Source of the DNA: DASPKM01 sp963817075
Lineage (GTDB): Bacteria > Bacteroidota > Bacteroidia > Chitinophagales > Chitinophagaceae
Direction of reading: 5' to 3'
DNA length: 64,000 nucleotides
Assembly (NCBI GenBank): GCA_963817075.1
Contig: CAWFMT010000005.1
Coordinates: 186,001-250,000 of the forward strand
Shown: positions 51,628-59,522 of the stretch, piece by piece
How the letters are laid out: every line of letters starts with the position of its first letter
Position numbering within the stretch: the stretch's first letter is position 1
Made by a program: the position numbers and the translations under genes
The notes under the pieces: model-generated
The model's input: the letters and a program-made list of their open reading frames with translations, nothing else
Database searches by the model: none
Told to the model about the DNA's origin: nothing

Positions 51628-52312
51628 AATAAAATGCATCATTGTAGAAGATGAGCCACTGGCGGCAAAAGTATTGTCTGATTATATTTTGCAGGTACCC
51701 TTCCTTGAATTAAAAGGAACATTTAAGGATGCTATTCTTGCAACTGAATTTTTGCGAGAACAAAGTGTAGATCTGATTTTTTTGGATATACACCTGCCTA
51801 AGTTAAAAGGCATGGCCTTTTTGAAAACGCTTACCAGTCCCCCATCAATAATTATTACAACTGCTTACCATCAATACGCGGTTGAAGGTTTCAACCTGAA
51901 TGTGACTGATTATTTATTGAAGCCTTTTGAGTTCGAACGATTTTTAGTTGCAGTAACAAAAGTAAAATTATCGCAGAAAGAAAAACAGAAACAAGATGAG
52001 AGTCAGGAATTGAAAGACTACCTGTTTCTGAATGTGCAGAAGAAGAAAGTAAAAATATTATTTTCTGAAATTGTCTACATCGAAAGTCAACGAGAGTATA
52101 TCAAGATAGTCACAACGAAGGGCGAATACCTCTCTAAAATGGGTACTCAGGAGATTGAGGAGCTCTTACCTGCGAACCTTTTTAAAAGGATTCACCGGTC
52201 ATATATAGTTTCAATGAGCAAGATCGAATCTTACACGGCTGAAATGGTGGAGGTGAATGGTATTTCCATTCCCATTGGGAGAGGGTATAGGGATGTGATT
52301 GAGAATTTGTGA
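51620..52312 (+). CDS. LytTR-family response regulator
   Basis: The protein (ATG at 51620, MSKIKCIIVEDEPL) has a receiver domain with the acidic pair EDE and phospho-acceptor Asp in LIFLDIHLPKLKG, the conserved Thr/Lys in IITTAYHQYAVEG and YLLKPFEFE, and a C-terminal LytTR DNA-binding domain (FLNVQKKKVKILFSEIVYIE, then FKRIHRSYIVSMSKIESYTA). It binds promoter repeats on phosphorylation by the LytS-type kinase. The upstream TTG at 51611 is less likely than the ATG. The two genes overlap by eight bases, so they are coupled. Confidence 0.93.
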   Translation: MSKIKCIIVEDEPLAAKVLSDYILQVPFLELKGTFKDAILATEFLREQSVDLIFLDIHLPKLKGMAFLKTLTSPPSIIITTAYHQYAVEGFNLNVTDYLLKPFEFERFLVAVTKVKLSQKEKQKQDESQELKDYLFLNVQKKKVKILFSEIVYIESQREYIKIVTTKGEYLSKMGTQEIEELLPANLFKRIHRSYIVSMSKIESYTAEMVEVNGISIPIGRGYRDVIENL

Positions 52313-52325
52313 GAAGTAATAAAGC

Positions 52326-52401
52326 TTAACCGCCAAGGCGCAATGGCGCAAAGTAACGCGAGTCCTTGCTAAACCTGGCGTCCTTGCGTCATCGCGGTTA
52401 A
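52326..52401. repeat. Family A palindromic repeat, full copy
   Basis: ttaaccgccaaggcgcaatg with its partner ending gcgtcatcgcggttaa flank the inner gcgcaaagtaacgcgagtcct core. It starts 14 bases after the LytTR stop and ends 11 bases before the ATG of the acetyltransferase, so it could separate the two transcripts. Confidence 0.8.
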
Positions 52402-52411
52402 AAAAAATTTT

Positions 52412-52912
52412 ATGATATCTAAATGCGAACAAGGAGATTTCAATGCGATTTATGAGATCATCAATGATGGTGCGAGTGCATACCGTGGAATTATACCAGC
52501 AGACAGATGGCATGAGCCTTATATGAGTAAGGGAGAATTAAAAAGGCAAATGGAAGATGGAGTTCAATTCTGGTGTTATAAGGATGAAGGGGAAATCGGA
52601 GGTGTAATGGGAATTCAATTCAAAACTGATGTTACATTGATACGCCACGCTTATACCCGAACATTAAAACGAAATAAAGGGATCGGCAGTAAGTTGCTGA
52701 AGCATTTGAATAAGATTGCAACAACTCCCGTCCTGATAGGTACCTGGGCAGACGCTACCTGGGCAATCGCTTTCTATGAGAAACACGGTTTTCGTCTCTT
52801 ACCCCAGGAAGAAAAAAATAAACTATTACGGAAATACTGGACAATACCAGAGCGACAGATTGAAACTTCTGTAGTGTTGGCTGGGGATGATTGGTTTAAT
52901 GTCAAGATTTAA
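52412..52912 (+). CDS. GNAT-family N-acetyltransferase
   Basis: The 166-residue protein has a GNAT layout: MISKCEQGDFNAIYEIINDG, GVMGIQFKTDVTLIRHAYTR for the central strand pair, the acetyl-CoA-binding RNKGIGSKLLKHLNK (R-x-x-G-x-G/A), and WADATWAIAFYEKHGFRLLP near the C-terminus. It would transfer an acetyl group to an unknown amine. The ATG lies just after a family A repeat and the stop codon overlaps the next copy of the same family (52909), so this gene is bracketed by two copies of the repeat. Confidence 0.88.
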   Translation: MISKCEQGDFNAIYEIINDGASAYRGIIPADRWHEPYMSKGELKRQMEDGVQFWCYKDEGEIGGVMGIQFKTDVTLIRHAYTRTLKRNKGIGSKLLKHLNKIATTPVLIGTWADATWAIAFYEKHGFRLLPQEEKNKLLRKYWTIPERQIETSVVLAGDDWFNVKI

Positions 52913-52976
52913 TCGCCAAGACGCAAAGTCCCGCCAGTCCTTGCGAAACTTGGCGTCTTAGCGTCTTGGCGGTTAA
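52909..52976. repeat. Family A palindromic repeat, full copy
   Basis: ttaatcgccaagacgcaaag and cttggcggttaa are the arms, with a cgccagtccttgcgaaac core. Its first bases are the stop codon of the acetyltransferase gene. It lies between convergent genes (acetyltransferase plus, SRPBCC minus). Confidence 0.8.
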
Positions 52977-52994
52977 ATCTTAACTCGAAATTCT

Positions 52995-53492
52995 TTACTG
53001 CCTCGCTAATAACTCGTCAAGGTTGTCATGCGCCGCAGCAAATCCTTCCTTGAAGCCCATCTTGATTATAGTCTCCATATCTTCTTCACTCTTGAAGGTA
53101 ACTTCAACACTCACTTTTGTTCCATTTCCTGAAGGAGTAAAAACAACGTTCCAATGCATACTTGGAGCTTCTGTGGAGGGGTTACCGTTTTCGTCGCAAA
53201 AGGCATCTATTCCCGTAAATGATTTATTTGCTACGATTGTATGATAATCGACCCGGCAATAGTGGCGCTCACCTTCGGGACCTTGCATATAATAAAGCCA
53301 TACACCACCATCGCGGAAATCCATCGACTTGGTAACTGCCTTCCAGGGTTTGGGTGCCCACCACTGGTCCAATAAATTACTTTCTGTCCAGGCTTTCCAT
53401 ACCTGGTCAACAGGAGCATCAAATTCCCGTTCTACTGAAAGCTTTTTGTTAGTTGCATCTTTCGAGTAGATTGTTTCTTTAGTACCAATCAT
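52995..53492 (-). CDS. SRPBCC-family protein, paralog 1 (ArsR partner)
   Basis: The protein of 165 residues (ATG at 53492, MIGTKETIYSKDATN) has the AHSA1 layout: VEREFDAPVDQVWKAWTESN, LLDQWWAPKPWKAVTKSMDF, DGGVWLYYMQGPEGERHYCR, VVFTPSGNGTKVSVEVTFKS, and KMGFKEGFAAAHDNLDELLA. It probably binds a hydrophobic ligand; a member of the AHSA1 group, function unknown. It overlaps the ArsR gene by four bases (ATGA). A close paralog is at 57575, next to a paralogous ArsR. The two pairs look like a duplicated module. Confidence 0.88.
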   Translation of the reverse strand: MIGTKETIYSKDATNKKLSVEREFDAPVDQVWKAWTESNLLDQWWAPKPWKAVTKSMDFRDGGVWLYYMQGPEGERHYCRVDYHTIVANKSFTGIDAFCDENGNPSTEAPSMHWNVVFTPSGNGTKVSVEVTFKSEEDMETIIKMGFKEGFAAAHDNLDELLARQ

Positions 53493-53809
53493 GATTTTTT
53501 GTTTTTGATGTTTTTTAATAAAGTATCCAACTGTGTGAACCTTGTCTCCCACTGTGCCCGGAACTGCTCAAGCCATTTGTCCACTTCTTTAAGTTTTTTA
53601 GAATTGAAGTAATAATAGATCTCTCTTCCGGAAGATTCCTGTTTTATCAACTGGCATTCAGAAAGTATTTTAATATGCTTTGAGATAGCTTGTCTACTAC
53701 TGTCAAAATTTTCAGCAAGGGCATTTGGGGTCATCGCATTATTAGCCAGCAGACTTAAGATTGATCTCCTGGTTGGATCAGCGATAGCCTGGAAAACATC
53801 ACGTCTCAT
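53489..53809 (-). CDS. ArsR-family regulator, paralog 1
   Basis: The 106-residue protein is a small winged-helix repressor: MRRDVFQAIADPTRRSILSL, NAMTPNALAENFDSSRQAIS, KHIKILSECQLIKQESSGRE and IYYYFNSKKLKEVDKWLEQF. It lacks the Cys residues of classical metal-sensing ArsR sites, so it belongs to the group of ArsR-like regulators linked to SRPBCC (AHSA1) proteins. It is likely to repress its own operon. Its partner SRPBCC overlaps its stop. Upstream at 53839-53858 is a palindrome identical to that before the second ArsR gene at 57258. Confidence 0.92.
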   Translation of the reverse strand: MRRDVFQAIADPTRRSILSLLANNAMTPNALAENFDSSRQAISKHIKILSECQLIKQESSGREIYYYFNSKKLKEVDKWLEQFRAQWETRFTQLDTLLKNIKNKKS

Positions 53810-53838
53810 ATATCATACCGGTTTTAAGCAACCGATCA

Positions 53839-53858
53839 GTTGCAAATATACATGCAAC
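53839..53858 (-). promoter_or_regulatory. Shared ArsR operator/promoter, copy 1
   Basis: On the minus strand the 20 bases read GTTGCATGTATATTTGCAAC, a palindrome with GTTGCA/TGCAAC arms. The inner TATATTTG fits the Bacteroidota -7 consensus TAnnTTTG, so a protein bound here would block transcription. The same 20 bases occur at 57214-57233. A second ggttgct-type half-site lies further upstream (53865-53871). Confidence 0.75.
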
Positions 53859-53995
53859 TATTTGGTTGCTCAAATTTATTTTTATGCATTCGGTTTGAGT
53901 GGAATAATTTATTCACAATTAGCATTCCAAAAGTTGCAATGTTAATATGAAATAGTGCAATTGATGAGGGTGGTAAACGGGCACTTCCTTGATTC

Positions 53996-54033
53996 CCTTG
54001 CGTACCCTAGCGTCCTTGCGCCATGGCGGTTAA
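53996..54033. repeat. Family A half copy, overlapping a gene's 3' end
   Basis: ccttgcgtaccctagcgtcc and gcgccatggcggttaa is the right arm of family A. It overlaps the end of the membrane protein gene on the minus strand (stop at 54007-54009), so the last codons of that gene are repeat-derived. Confidence 0.7.
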
Positions 54034-54732
54034 ATTTTTGATCTCCCGCGCCTTTTGAAACAGCCAAAAACAAATTGCGAACCTGATAAGAGGTTGATAA
54101 TATTTATTACAGGCATCTATAATACTACTCATCCATTTTGCCTGATAGAAATCATCAGTGAAAGCCATCGAAGTACAGCAAGCCCACACCAATAAACCAC
54201 CGCCAAGCCAGTTATCGAACCTTTTGCCATTAACAAGTGCCAATCCATAACAGGCATTTCCCAATGTAAAACCAACAGTAAACAATAAGAAATGAACATT
54301 GGATTGATAAAGCCTGTGCTGTATTTCGTATTTCAAAAATTGAAGAGCGCTTATATCAGTTTCGGTTACATATCTTTTACGGAGTCCATTGATATGCCAA
54401 AGAGTTCCCAAGGTTCTTTCCCATTCAGTAAAAACAAACAAGGCAAATAATAGAAAGCCAAGGATGGCAATTGGTCTTGATATTTTCGCAATTACCAATG
54501 CCATTCCCAGCATTGAAATCAATACAAGAAGGCAATGAAAAAGAATGATCCAGTTAAGCCAGAGATATGCACTACTCTTATAGAGTTGAACTCTCTCTTC
54601 AAAACTAACCTGTGGAATATTGATCTGGTGAATGGCAATTGTGGTGAAGCCTGTCAGCAAGGCACAAATCGCCGCGACATATATGTAACTTTTTTCGCTT
54701 CTCGCTGTTGTATGATTGTTGGGTAGTACCAT
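54007..54732 (-). CDS. Integral membrane protein of unknown function
   Basis: The protein of about 241 residues (ATG at 54732; an earlier ATG at 54777 would overlap the upstream gene by 31 bases) has about six membrane helices, including YIYVAAICALLTGFTTIAI, LWLNWIILFHCLLVLISML, LGFLLFALFVFTEW, VHFLLFTVGFTLGNACYGLA, GGGLLVWACCTSMAF and LIRFAICFWLFQKA. No family is recognised. The last nine residues (NLTAMAQGR and stop) are encoded by a family A repeat. It follows a beta-propeller/TPR gene on the same strand and may be co-transcribed. Confidence 0.6.
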   Translation of the reverse strand: MVLPNNHTTARSEKSYIYVAAICALLTGFTTIAIHQINIPQVSFEERVQLYKSSAYLWLNWIILFHCLLVLISMLGMALVIAKISRPIAILGFLLFALFVFTEWERTLGTLWHINGLRKRYVTETDISALQFLKYEIQHRLYQSNVHFLLFTVGFTLGNACYGLALVNGKRFDNWLGGGLLVWACCTSMAFTDDFYQAKWMSSIIDACNKYYQPLIRFAICFWLFQKAREIKNLTAMAQGR

Positions 54733-54746
54733 CGGAGTATTATTTT

Positions 54747-56324
54747 TTACTTTAATTTCTCCAGAAGTGTTTTCCACCTTGGATCCGATTTCAATGAATC
54801 AAGGGAAGGATCGCTTTTATAATTCCTTTTCAGATTATACCCTCCCAACTCTACCGCTTTGTTCAAAGCTGCGAATGCTCTGTCTTTCTCACCTATAAGA
54901 GCTAGCGCCCCGGCCCGATTGTAATAGGGAACACTTCCCGCTCCTAAGGCCATTGCTTTCTCAAAATATTCATCACTTGCATTTAGCATACCCATATCAA
55001 GTAGTGAGTTGGATAAATAGATAAATCTTTCCCGTAATTGATCTCCCGGCTCAAGGAGGGGAGCTAATAATTTGCGTGCTTCATCATCCTTGTTCAGACC
55101 AAAACTTACCAGGGCCATTTCACAGATACTAGTTGCATTATTTTTCCATTGAGACCCATTGCCAATAAGTAGTTGTTGTGCTTTCCAATAATACTTCTGC
55201 TTTCGCAGCATAGAGCTATAAACAACAATGCCATCCAAACTGAAAGAATATTTACTGACCCATTCATCTAACAGTTGCGAAGATCTTTTTACATCATTCA
55301 TATTTAGTGCCTCTATCAACTCATTTCCAAGACGCCTTTCAATTACCGTTTTAGAGATTTCATCATTTTTTAATTCATCTATCACACTAGCATCAATCCA
55401 GTAAATGTCCATTCCCCAATTATCAGCAGACATGTTTCGGGTGCTTCCAAAGAATAAATACTTGCCATCCGGAGAAACTCTAGCAAACCGTTCCCCAGCT
55501 CCGGAATTTATTTTAGTGCCCATATTGATTGGCATCCCCCAGCGACCATCTTTATTCCTGAATGAAATGTATAAATCAAGGCTACCGTTAATGCCTTCTG
55601 GTCTTTGAGATTCAAAAATGAGATAGCTTTCATCCGGGGCTATAAATGGACCTTCCTCATAATCCACACTATTTATGCTGAATGGGAGCAACTCTGGTTT
55701 TAAATAACGCCCACCAGCTTTTTCTGCCTTACGGATATTAAAGCCTGTTCCTCCTCCAAGTGAAGAAGAGAAATAAAGTGTTCCATTTTTTGTAATGGAA
55801 TGTGCGAAGTCCTGGCCTTTAGAAATTATCGTATCAAAAGGTTTAGGAGTTCCCCAGCCCTCAGCCTTTTTTTCAACTTCCCAGATCCTTATATCTTTTC
55901 CTTCCCCATAACCTGCTGGCACCTTTCTCCTTGAGCTAAAAAATAATTTCTTCCCATCTATTGAAAATGAGGGATAGTAATGATCTGCTGTTGAATCTGA
56001 GAATGATGGCCTTCGGGGTTTTGACCATGAGCCATTCTCGAATTCCATTTCCAATAAGTAACCTCGATAAGATTTATCCATCACTGTCCATAGTACCAGC
56101 TTTCCATCTGGGGAGAATGTTGGAGAACTATGCTCACTTAAGTTGGAACTTACTATTCCTGGAGCGAAGATTCTGGCTGTCATTCCCGGAGGCTTTTGGC
56201 CCGGGTAGTCAATCGCATTTTTATCTTGGGCTATGTCCGCACAATTCTTGGCTGAATGATGGAGATCATTAGTTCCGTTGATCGCCAGAAGTCTCAGCAA
56301 TAATGTAATAATAAGTAGATGCAT
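54747..56324 (-). CDS. PD40-type beta-propeller plus TPR protein
   Basis: The 525-residue protein has a short signal-like start (MHLLIITLLLRLLAI). The first part (about 60-330) is a beta-propeller made of PD40/WD40-like repeats: SSPTFSPDGKLVLWTV, YYPSFSIDGKKLFFSSRR, FAHSITKNGTLYFSSSL, GPFIAPDESYLIFESQRP and RFARVSPDGKYLFFGSTR. The second part has TPR-like helices (about 370-515), e.g. SDEYFEKAMALGAGSVPYYN and AFAALNKAVELGGYN. Such combinations are periplasmic or surface proteins in Bacteroidota, often bound to other envelope parts. Exact role is unknown. A membrane protein gene follows. Confidence 0.8.
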   Translation of the reverse strand: MHLLIITLLLRLLAINGTNDLHHSAKNCADIAQDKNAIDYPGQKPPGMTARIFAPGIVSSNLSEHSSPTFSPDGKLVLWTVMDKSYRGYLLEMEFENGSWSKPRRPSFSDSTADHYYPSFSIDGKKLFFSSRRKVPAGYGEGKDIRIWEVEKKAEGWGTPKPFDTIISKGQDFAHSITKNGTLYFSSSLGGGTGFNIRKAEKAGGRYLKPELLPFSINSVDYEEGPFIAPDESYLIFESQRPEGINGSLDLYISFRNKDGRWGMPINMGTKINSGAGERFARVSPDGKYLFFGSTRNMSADNWGMDIYWIDASVIDELKNDEISKTVIERRLGNELIEALNMNDVKRSSQLLDEWVSKYSFSLDGIVVYSSMLRKQKYYWKAQQLLIGNGSQWKNNATSICEMALVSFGLNKDDEARKLLAPLLEPGDQLRERFIYLSNSLLDMGMLNASDEYFEKAMALGAGSVPYYNRAGALALIGEKDRAFAALNKAVELGGYNLKRNYKSDPSLDSLKSDPRWKTLLEKLK

Positions 56325-56580
56325 AATAGAATTGAGGCCGCAACCTATTGTCCTAACAGAATCTTTCCTACCAATCCGATAAGTCTGGAATGGATTTCTA
56401 AACCTAATGGAATATTCAGTTGGGAATTAACTAACCAGATGGTAAACGGCAATAACTAGTCTGTGGCAGGAGTAAAAAGGCTTGAACTGAAATAAGTAAG
56501 TCTCCGATAGACAAATTTTCGAATCATTTTATAGCCGACCTTAAGTTTCCTATTTTTAATTTTAAATCAACCTAACAATC

Positions 56581-56979
56581 ATGCAACCAAAAACCATCAA
56601 TATTCTATACTGGGTGTTTACTATTTTATTTGCTGGACTTATGATATTCTCATCTTATGGGAGCATAATTGTAAACGACGATGCAAAGAAACTGATACAC
56701 GACCAACTTGGGTATCCGGTATATTTTATTCCGTTCACCGGTTTCGCTAAATTGATTGGAGCAATTGTTATTCTAATTCCTGGATTAAAAACAATAAAAG
56801 AGTGGGCGTATGCGGGTTTGTTTTTCGACCTAGCTGCAGTAATATATTCTGGTATTGCATTATCAGGGACGGTAGATCCAATGATGTCGTTCATGTTAAT
56901 ATGGATTGTTCCGGGTATCCTGTCTTATGTTTTCTGGAAGAAAAAAATGAAACTGGAAACAGTGCAGGTGCAGAGATAG
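56581..56979 (+). CDS. DoxX-family membrane protein
   Basis: The 132-residue protein has four membrane helices: ILYWVFTILFAGLMIFSSYG, PFTGFAKLIGAIVILIPGL, EWAYAGLFFDLAAVIYSGIAL and MMSFMLIWIVPGILSYVFW, a common DoxX/DoxD layout, with the FAKLIGAIVIL helix as the best family sign. Function is not certain; related proteins act in thiosulfate oxidation or redox stress. The genes on both sides have other functions. The gap 56325-56580 has no gene seen. Confidence 0.8.
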   Translation: MQPKTINILYWVFTILFAGLMIFSSYGSIIVNDDAKKLIHDQLGYPVYFIPFTGFAKLIGAIVILIPGLKTIKEWAYAGLFFDLAAVIYSGIALSGTVDPMMSFMLIWIVPGILSYVFWKKKMKLETVQVQR

Positions 56980-57213
56980 ATTTCTTTCCAATCCTATAAT
57001 TGACGAAATAAAAAGTTGTCCAATAGCAAAGGCCGTACACTATAAATGGACGCAGTCCACCTACACGCAATTCGGTACTTCGGTGGACGATGAGCACCTT
57101 CGCCTAAGCTTAGTGATGTGGTAGTGCCGCGCAGAATCCTTGCTTATAAAGTCGAGTATGCCCGATTAGGCCGGATAAATTCCAAAATAAAAAAAAATTT
57201 GCGAAGCCGATTG

Positions 57214-57233
57214 GTTGCATGTATATTTGCAAC
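57214..57233 (+). promoter_or_regulatory. Shared ArsR operator/promoter, copy 2
   Basis: GTTGCATGTATATTTGCAAC is identical to the minus-strand copy at 53839-53858. Its TATATTTG (57222-57229) fits the -7 consensus, and a TTTG about 20 bases upstream (near 57199) could be the -33 element. The ATG of the ArsR gene is 25 bases downstream. Confidence 0.75.
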
Positions 57234-57257
57234 CGTTCGGCTTCTTATCTAAACTTT

Positions 57258-57578
57258 ATGAGACGCGACATTTTTCAAGCTATTGCGGACCCCACCCGAC
57301 GAGCGATCCTCGTCCTGATAGCCGTACAGGCAATGACGCCCAATGCCATTGCGGAGCACTTCGACATCACCCGCCAGTCCATATCCAAACATTTACGCAT
57401 CCTTACCGAATGCGACCTCCTGGACCAAAAACAAGATGGTAGAGAAATCTTTTATGAACTGAAAATCGATAAGATGAAAGAAATCGATATCTGGCTGGCA
57501 CAGTTCCGGAAGCTTACGCAAGAAAGGTTCCAACAACTCGATGAAGTATTATACAATATAAAAAACAAGAAAAAATGA
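57258..57578 (+). CDS. ArsR-family regulator, paralog 2
   Basis: The 106-residue protein (ATG at 57258) reads MRRDIFQAIADPTRRAILVL, QAMTPNAIAEHFDITRQSIS, KHLRILTECDLLDQKQDGRE and IFYELKIDKMKEIDIWLAQF. It is clearly similar to the ArsR gene at 53489-53809 over its whole length, again without metal-binding Cys. A frame open to 57219 would add residues encoded by the operator, so the ATG at 57258 is preferred. Its SRPBCC partner overlaps its stop by four bases. The codons are richer in C and G endings than in the first pair. Confidence 0.92.
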   Translation: MRRDIFQAIADPTRRAILVLIAVQAMTPNAIAEHFDITRQSISKHLRILTECDLLDQKQDGREIFYELKIDKMKEIDIWLAQFRKLTQERFQQLDEVLYNIKNKKK

Positions 57579-58108
57579 ATCTCCTATTTGATTTCACTGT
57601 TGACAAGGCCACTTCAACCATTTACGTTACCCGGGAATTCGCTGCAGACCTCGATCTAGTCTGGGACGCCTTTACAAAAGCGGAAATTCTGGACCAGTGG
57701 ATGGGCCCTAAACCGTGGCGCGTTCAAACAAAGGAAATGGATTTCCGTGAAGGTGGTCGTTGGTTGTATGCTATGGTCTCGCCCGATAATGTCCCCGTCG
57801 GCTGGAGTTTGGCGGAGTTTATCGAGATCCAACCCAAGTCTAGTTTCACCACAAAGAATTCCTTTTCGGATGAAAATGGAAAACCCATCAATACTGCCTT
57901 TACCTCCTCGCTGACCAAGAACTCATTCACAGCCGAGGGCGAAAAAACAACCGTTCGAATTGCCAAAAAGATGGCGAGTCTTGCAGAACTTGAACAGTTC
58001 ATCGCCCTGGGCTATGAGAAAGGAATTGCAAGTAGCATGAAGAATCTCGACGAATATTTACTCACGCTGGTCAGTATGAAATCTTTATCTGTACTAGTCA
58101 ATATTTAA
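57575..58108 (+). CDS. SRPBCC-family protein, paralog 2 (ArsR partner)
   Basis: The 177-residue protein has VTREFAADLDLVWDAFTKAE, ILDQWMGPKPWRVQTKEMDF, EGGRWLYAMVSPDNVPVGWS, and KTTVRIAKKMASLAELEQFI and ALGYEKGIASSMKNLDEYLL, the same layout as the SRPBCC gene at 52995. The shared LDQW-x-x-PKPW and MDFR-(D/E)-GG-x-WLY blocks show they are paralogs. The last residues (SMKSLSVLVNI) are extra. ATG overlaps the ArsR stop (ATGA). The ligand is unknown. The gene differs in codon use from the neighbours. Confidence 0.88.
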   Translation: MNLLFDFTVDKATSTIYVTREFAADLDLVWDAFTKAEILDQWMGPKPWRVQTKEMDFREGGRWLYAMVSPDNVPVGWSLAEFIEIQPKSSFTTKNSFSDENGKPINTAFTSSLTKNSFTAEGEKTTVRIAKKMASLAELEQFIALGYEKGIASSMKNLDEYLLTLVSMKSLSVLVNI

Positions 58109-58389
58109 TCTGACAGTTAGGATTAATTTTAAGTACCACACTTATTCATTAACCCCCAAAAGTCAGAAGTTGCAGGACCGGAAAACCCAGATCAGGGACA
58201 GAAGAAATTGCTAGACTGGATTTAGTGCCCATGCTCTTCGATTGCTTCATGGAAAACCTTTTCGTATTCTAGTACCCAAGTTCCAGGGGAGGCGAGAGAC
58301 TGGTCCTCCAAACTCCAATAGTAAGGACTAGAAACTTGGCTAAATAGCTGATACCGGTAATCCGGTAATCCAACCCAAAAATTCTTCAA
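58109..58389. other. 281-base spacer, no gene seen
   Basis: This is the gap after the second SRPBCC gene, up to the stop of the PorT-type gene (convergent). No ORF, clear hairpin or family A repeat is seen. It may be decayed sequence linked to the insertion of the ArsR-SRPBCC pair. Confidence 0.4.
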
Positions 58390-58962
58390 CTATTTAGAAA
58401 CGCTTTTGTGTTTGTGATTCAGCAAATAAAAAATGCCGACCTGTATAACGCTGTTACGGTAAGTCTCTGAAAGGTGTTCAAAAATAGTAGGAATGCCAAA
58501 ATTGTAACGGGCATCTACACCAAAACCCGTTTTACTCAGATAGCTAAATCCAAGAGGAATGGAAATATCAACTGACTTCACCAAATCAGAAATATCATCT
58601 TCAACATCATTAATTTTCCTTTTCGCACTGGTGCGAAATCCTATTTGCGGACCGCCTTGCAATCTGAATCCATTATCGAAATTGTATTGCAGCAAAACAG
58701 GAACATTGATATAGCTTAGATTCACTCCCGGAACGTTCTTTTGCTTCGTGCCCTGAGTGGAAAACATAACCTCAGGCTGCACTGAAAAGGTGGGGGATAT
58801 ATGCAGATGAGCAAGTCCGCCCACATGAAATCCAGGCTTTATCTTACCATCATAGTTTGTAATCGTGGAAAGATTAAGACCAGCTTTTAAGCCAAACGAT
58901 TTTTGTGCAAACACGGCCTGACTGCCGATAATAAAGGCAGCAACTAGTATAATTTTTTTCAT
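58390..58962 (-). CDS. PorT-type outer-membrane beta-barrel protein
   Basis: The 190-residue protein has a signal peptide (MKKIILVAAFIIGSQAVFAQ) and the eight-strand-type barrel of the PorT/OmpW-like Bacteroidota family: FGLKAGLNLSTITNYDGK, PGFHVGGLAHLHISPTFSVQ, PEVMFSTQGTK, SYINVPVLLQYNFDNGFRL, GGPQIGFRTSA, and VDARYNFGIPTIF. The G-L-K-A-G-x-N start and 'xxPxLLxY' strands are characteristic. The role of such barrels is often unknown. The gene stands alone before a broken small gene and the tRNA. Confidence 0.85.
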   Translation of the reverse strand: MKKIILVAAFIIGSQAVFAQKSFGLKAGLNLSTITNYDGKIKPGFHVGGLAHLHISPTFSVQPEVMFSTQGTKQKNVPGVNLSYINVPVLLQYNFDNGFRLQGGPQIGFRTSAKRKINDVEDDISDLVKSVDISIPLGFSYLSKTGFGVDARYNFGIPTIFEHLSETYRNSVIQVGIFYLLNHKHKSVSK

Positions 58963-59097
58963 GATCCAAATTTACTGATGCACTTGCAAAAAGCAGATTC
59001 TTTTTTTTGATGAAGTCTATAAAACCATTGCCTTTCTACAAAAACCCACCCGAGTGACTAAGGCGAATATTTCCTATTATCCCTAAAAATTTCAAAC

Positions 59098-59336
59098 ATG
59101 TATATTTTAAAGAATTCGGATCCTTTTGTGATTTTGATAGTGTCCGTAGCACTTTTTGTCGGGATCATTTATCTCACAAAAGCAAAATACAGTATCCCGC
59201 AGTTGCAAAATATCAGAAAGCGAAGCTGGATATGTTGGCGCTAATCGCCCGGAAAAGTGGCGTAGAAGAGGACGAAATTGCTGATGTTCTGAAAAGTGTA
59301 GAAGGATCTGCCGCCGTTCAACAGCCAGCCAGATGA
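59098..59336 (+). pseudogene. Small membrane protein gene broken by a frameshift
   Basis: An ATG at 59098 opens MYILKNSDPFVILIVSVALF, with one membrane helix to about residue 27, then YLTKAKYS. The frame then runs out at 59242. From about 59193 a second frame (one base missing or two extra) reads YPAVAKYQKAKLDMLALIAR, KSGVEEDEIADVLKSVEG and ends AAVQQPAR at 59336. Together they make a coherent protein of about 79 residues, a membrane anchor plus a small helical domain. It is not recognised. A sequence error is as likely as decay. Confidence 0.5.
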
Positions 59337-59522
59337 AGGTGACAAAAATTAATTTGCCAGTCAGTTAGTGGACATTATCGATAAGGTGTCAGATTCTGAT
59401 ACTTTATCAGCAGAATCGTTGACGCATAATCTTCCTTTCATTGTAATATACCCCAACACGTACCCCGAGGACAATTTCTCATTGCAAACTGTTGATTACT
59501 AATATATCAAAAATGAAACTAG

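Noticed and set aside
57000..57200. A possible non-coding RNA before the second ArsR gene
   Set aside because: There is a weak gtccacc/ggtggac pairing, but no conserved pattern or promoter that I can support.
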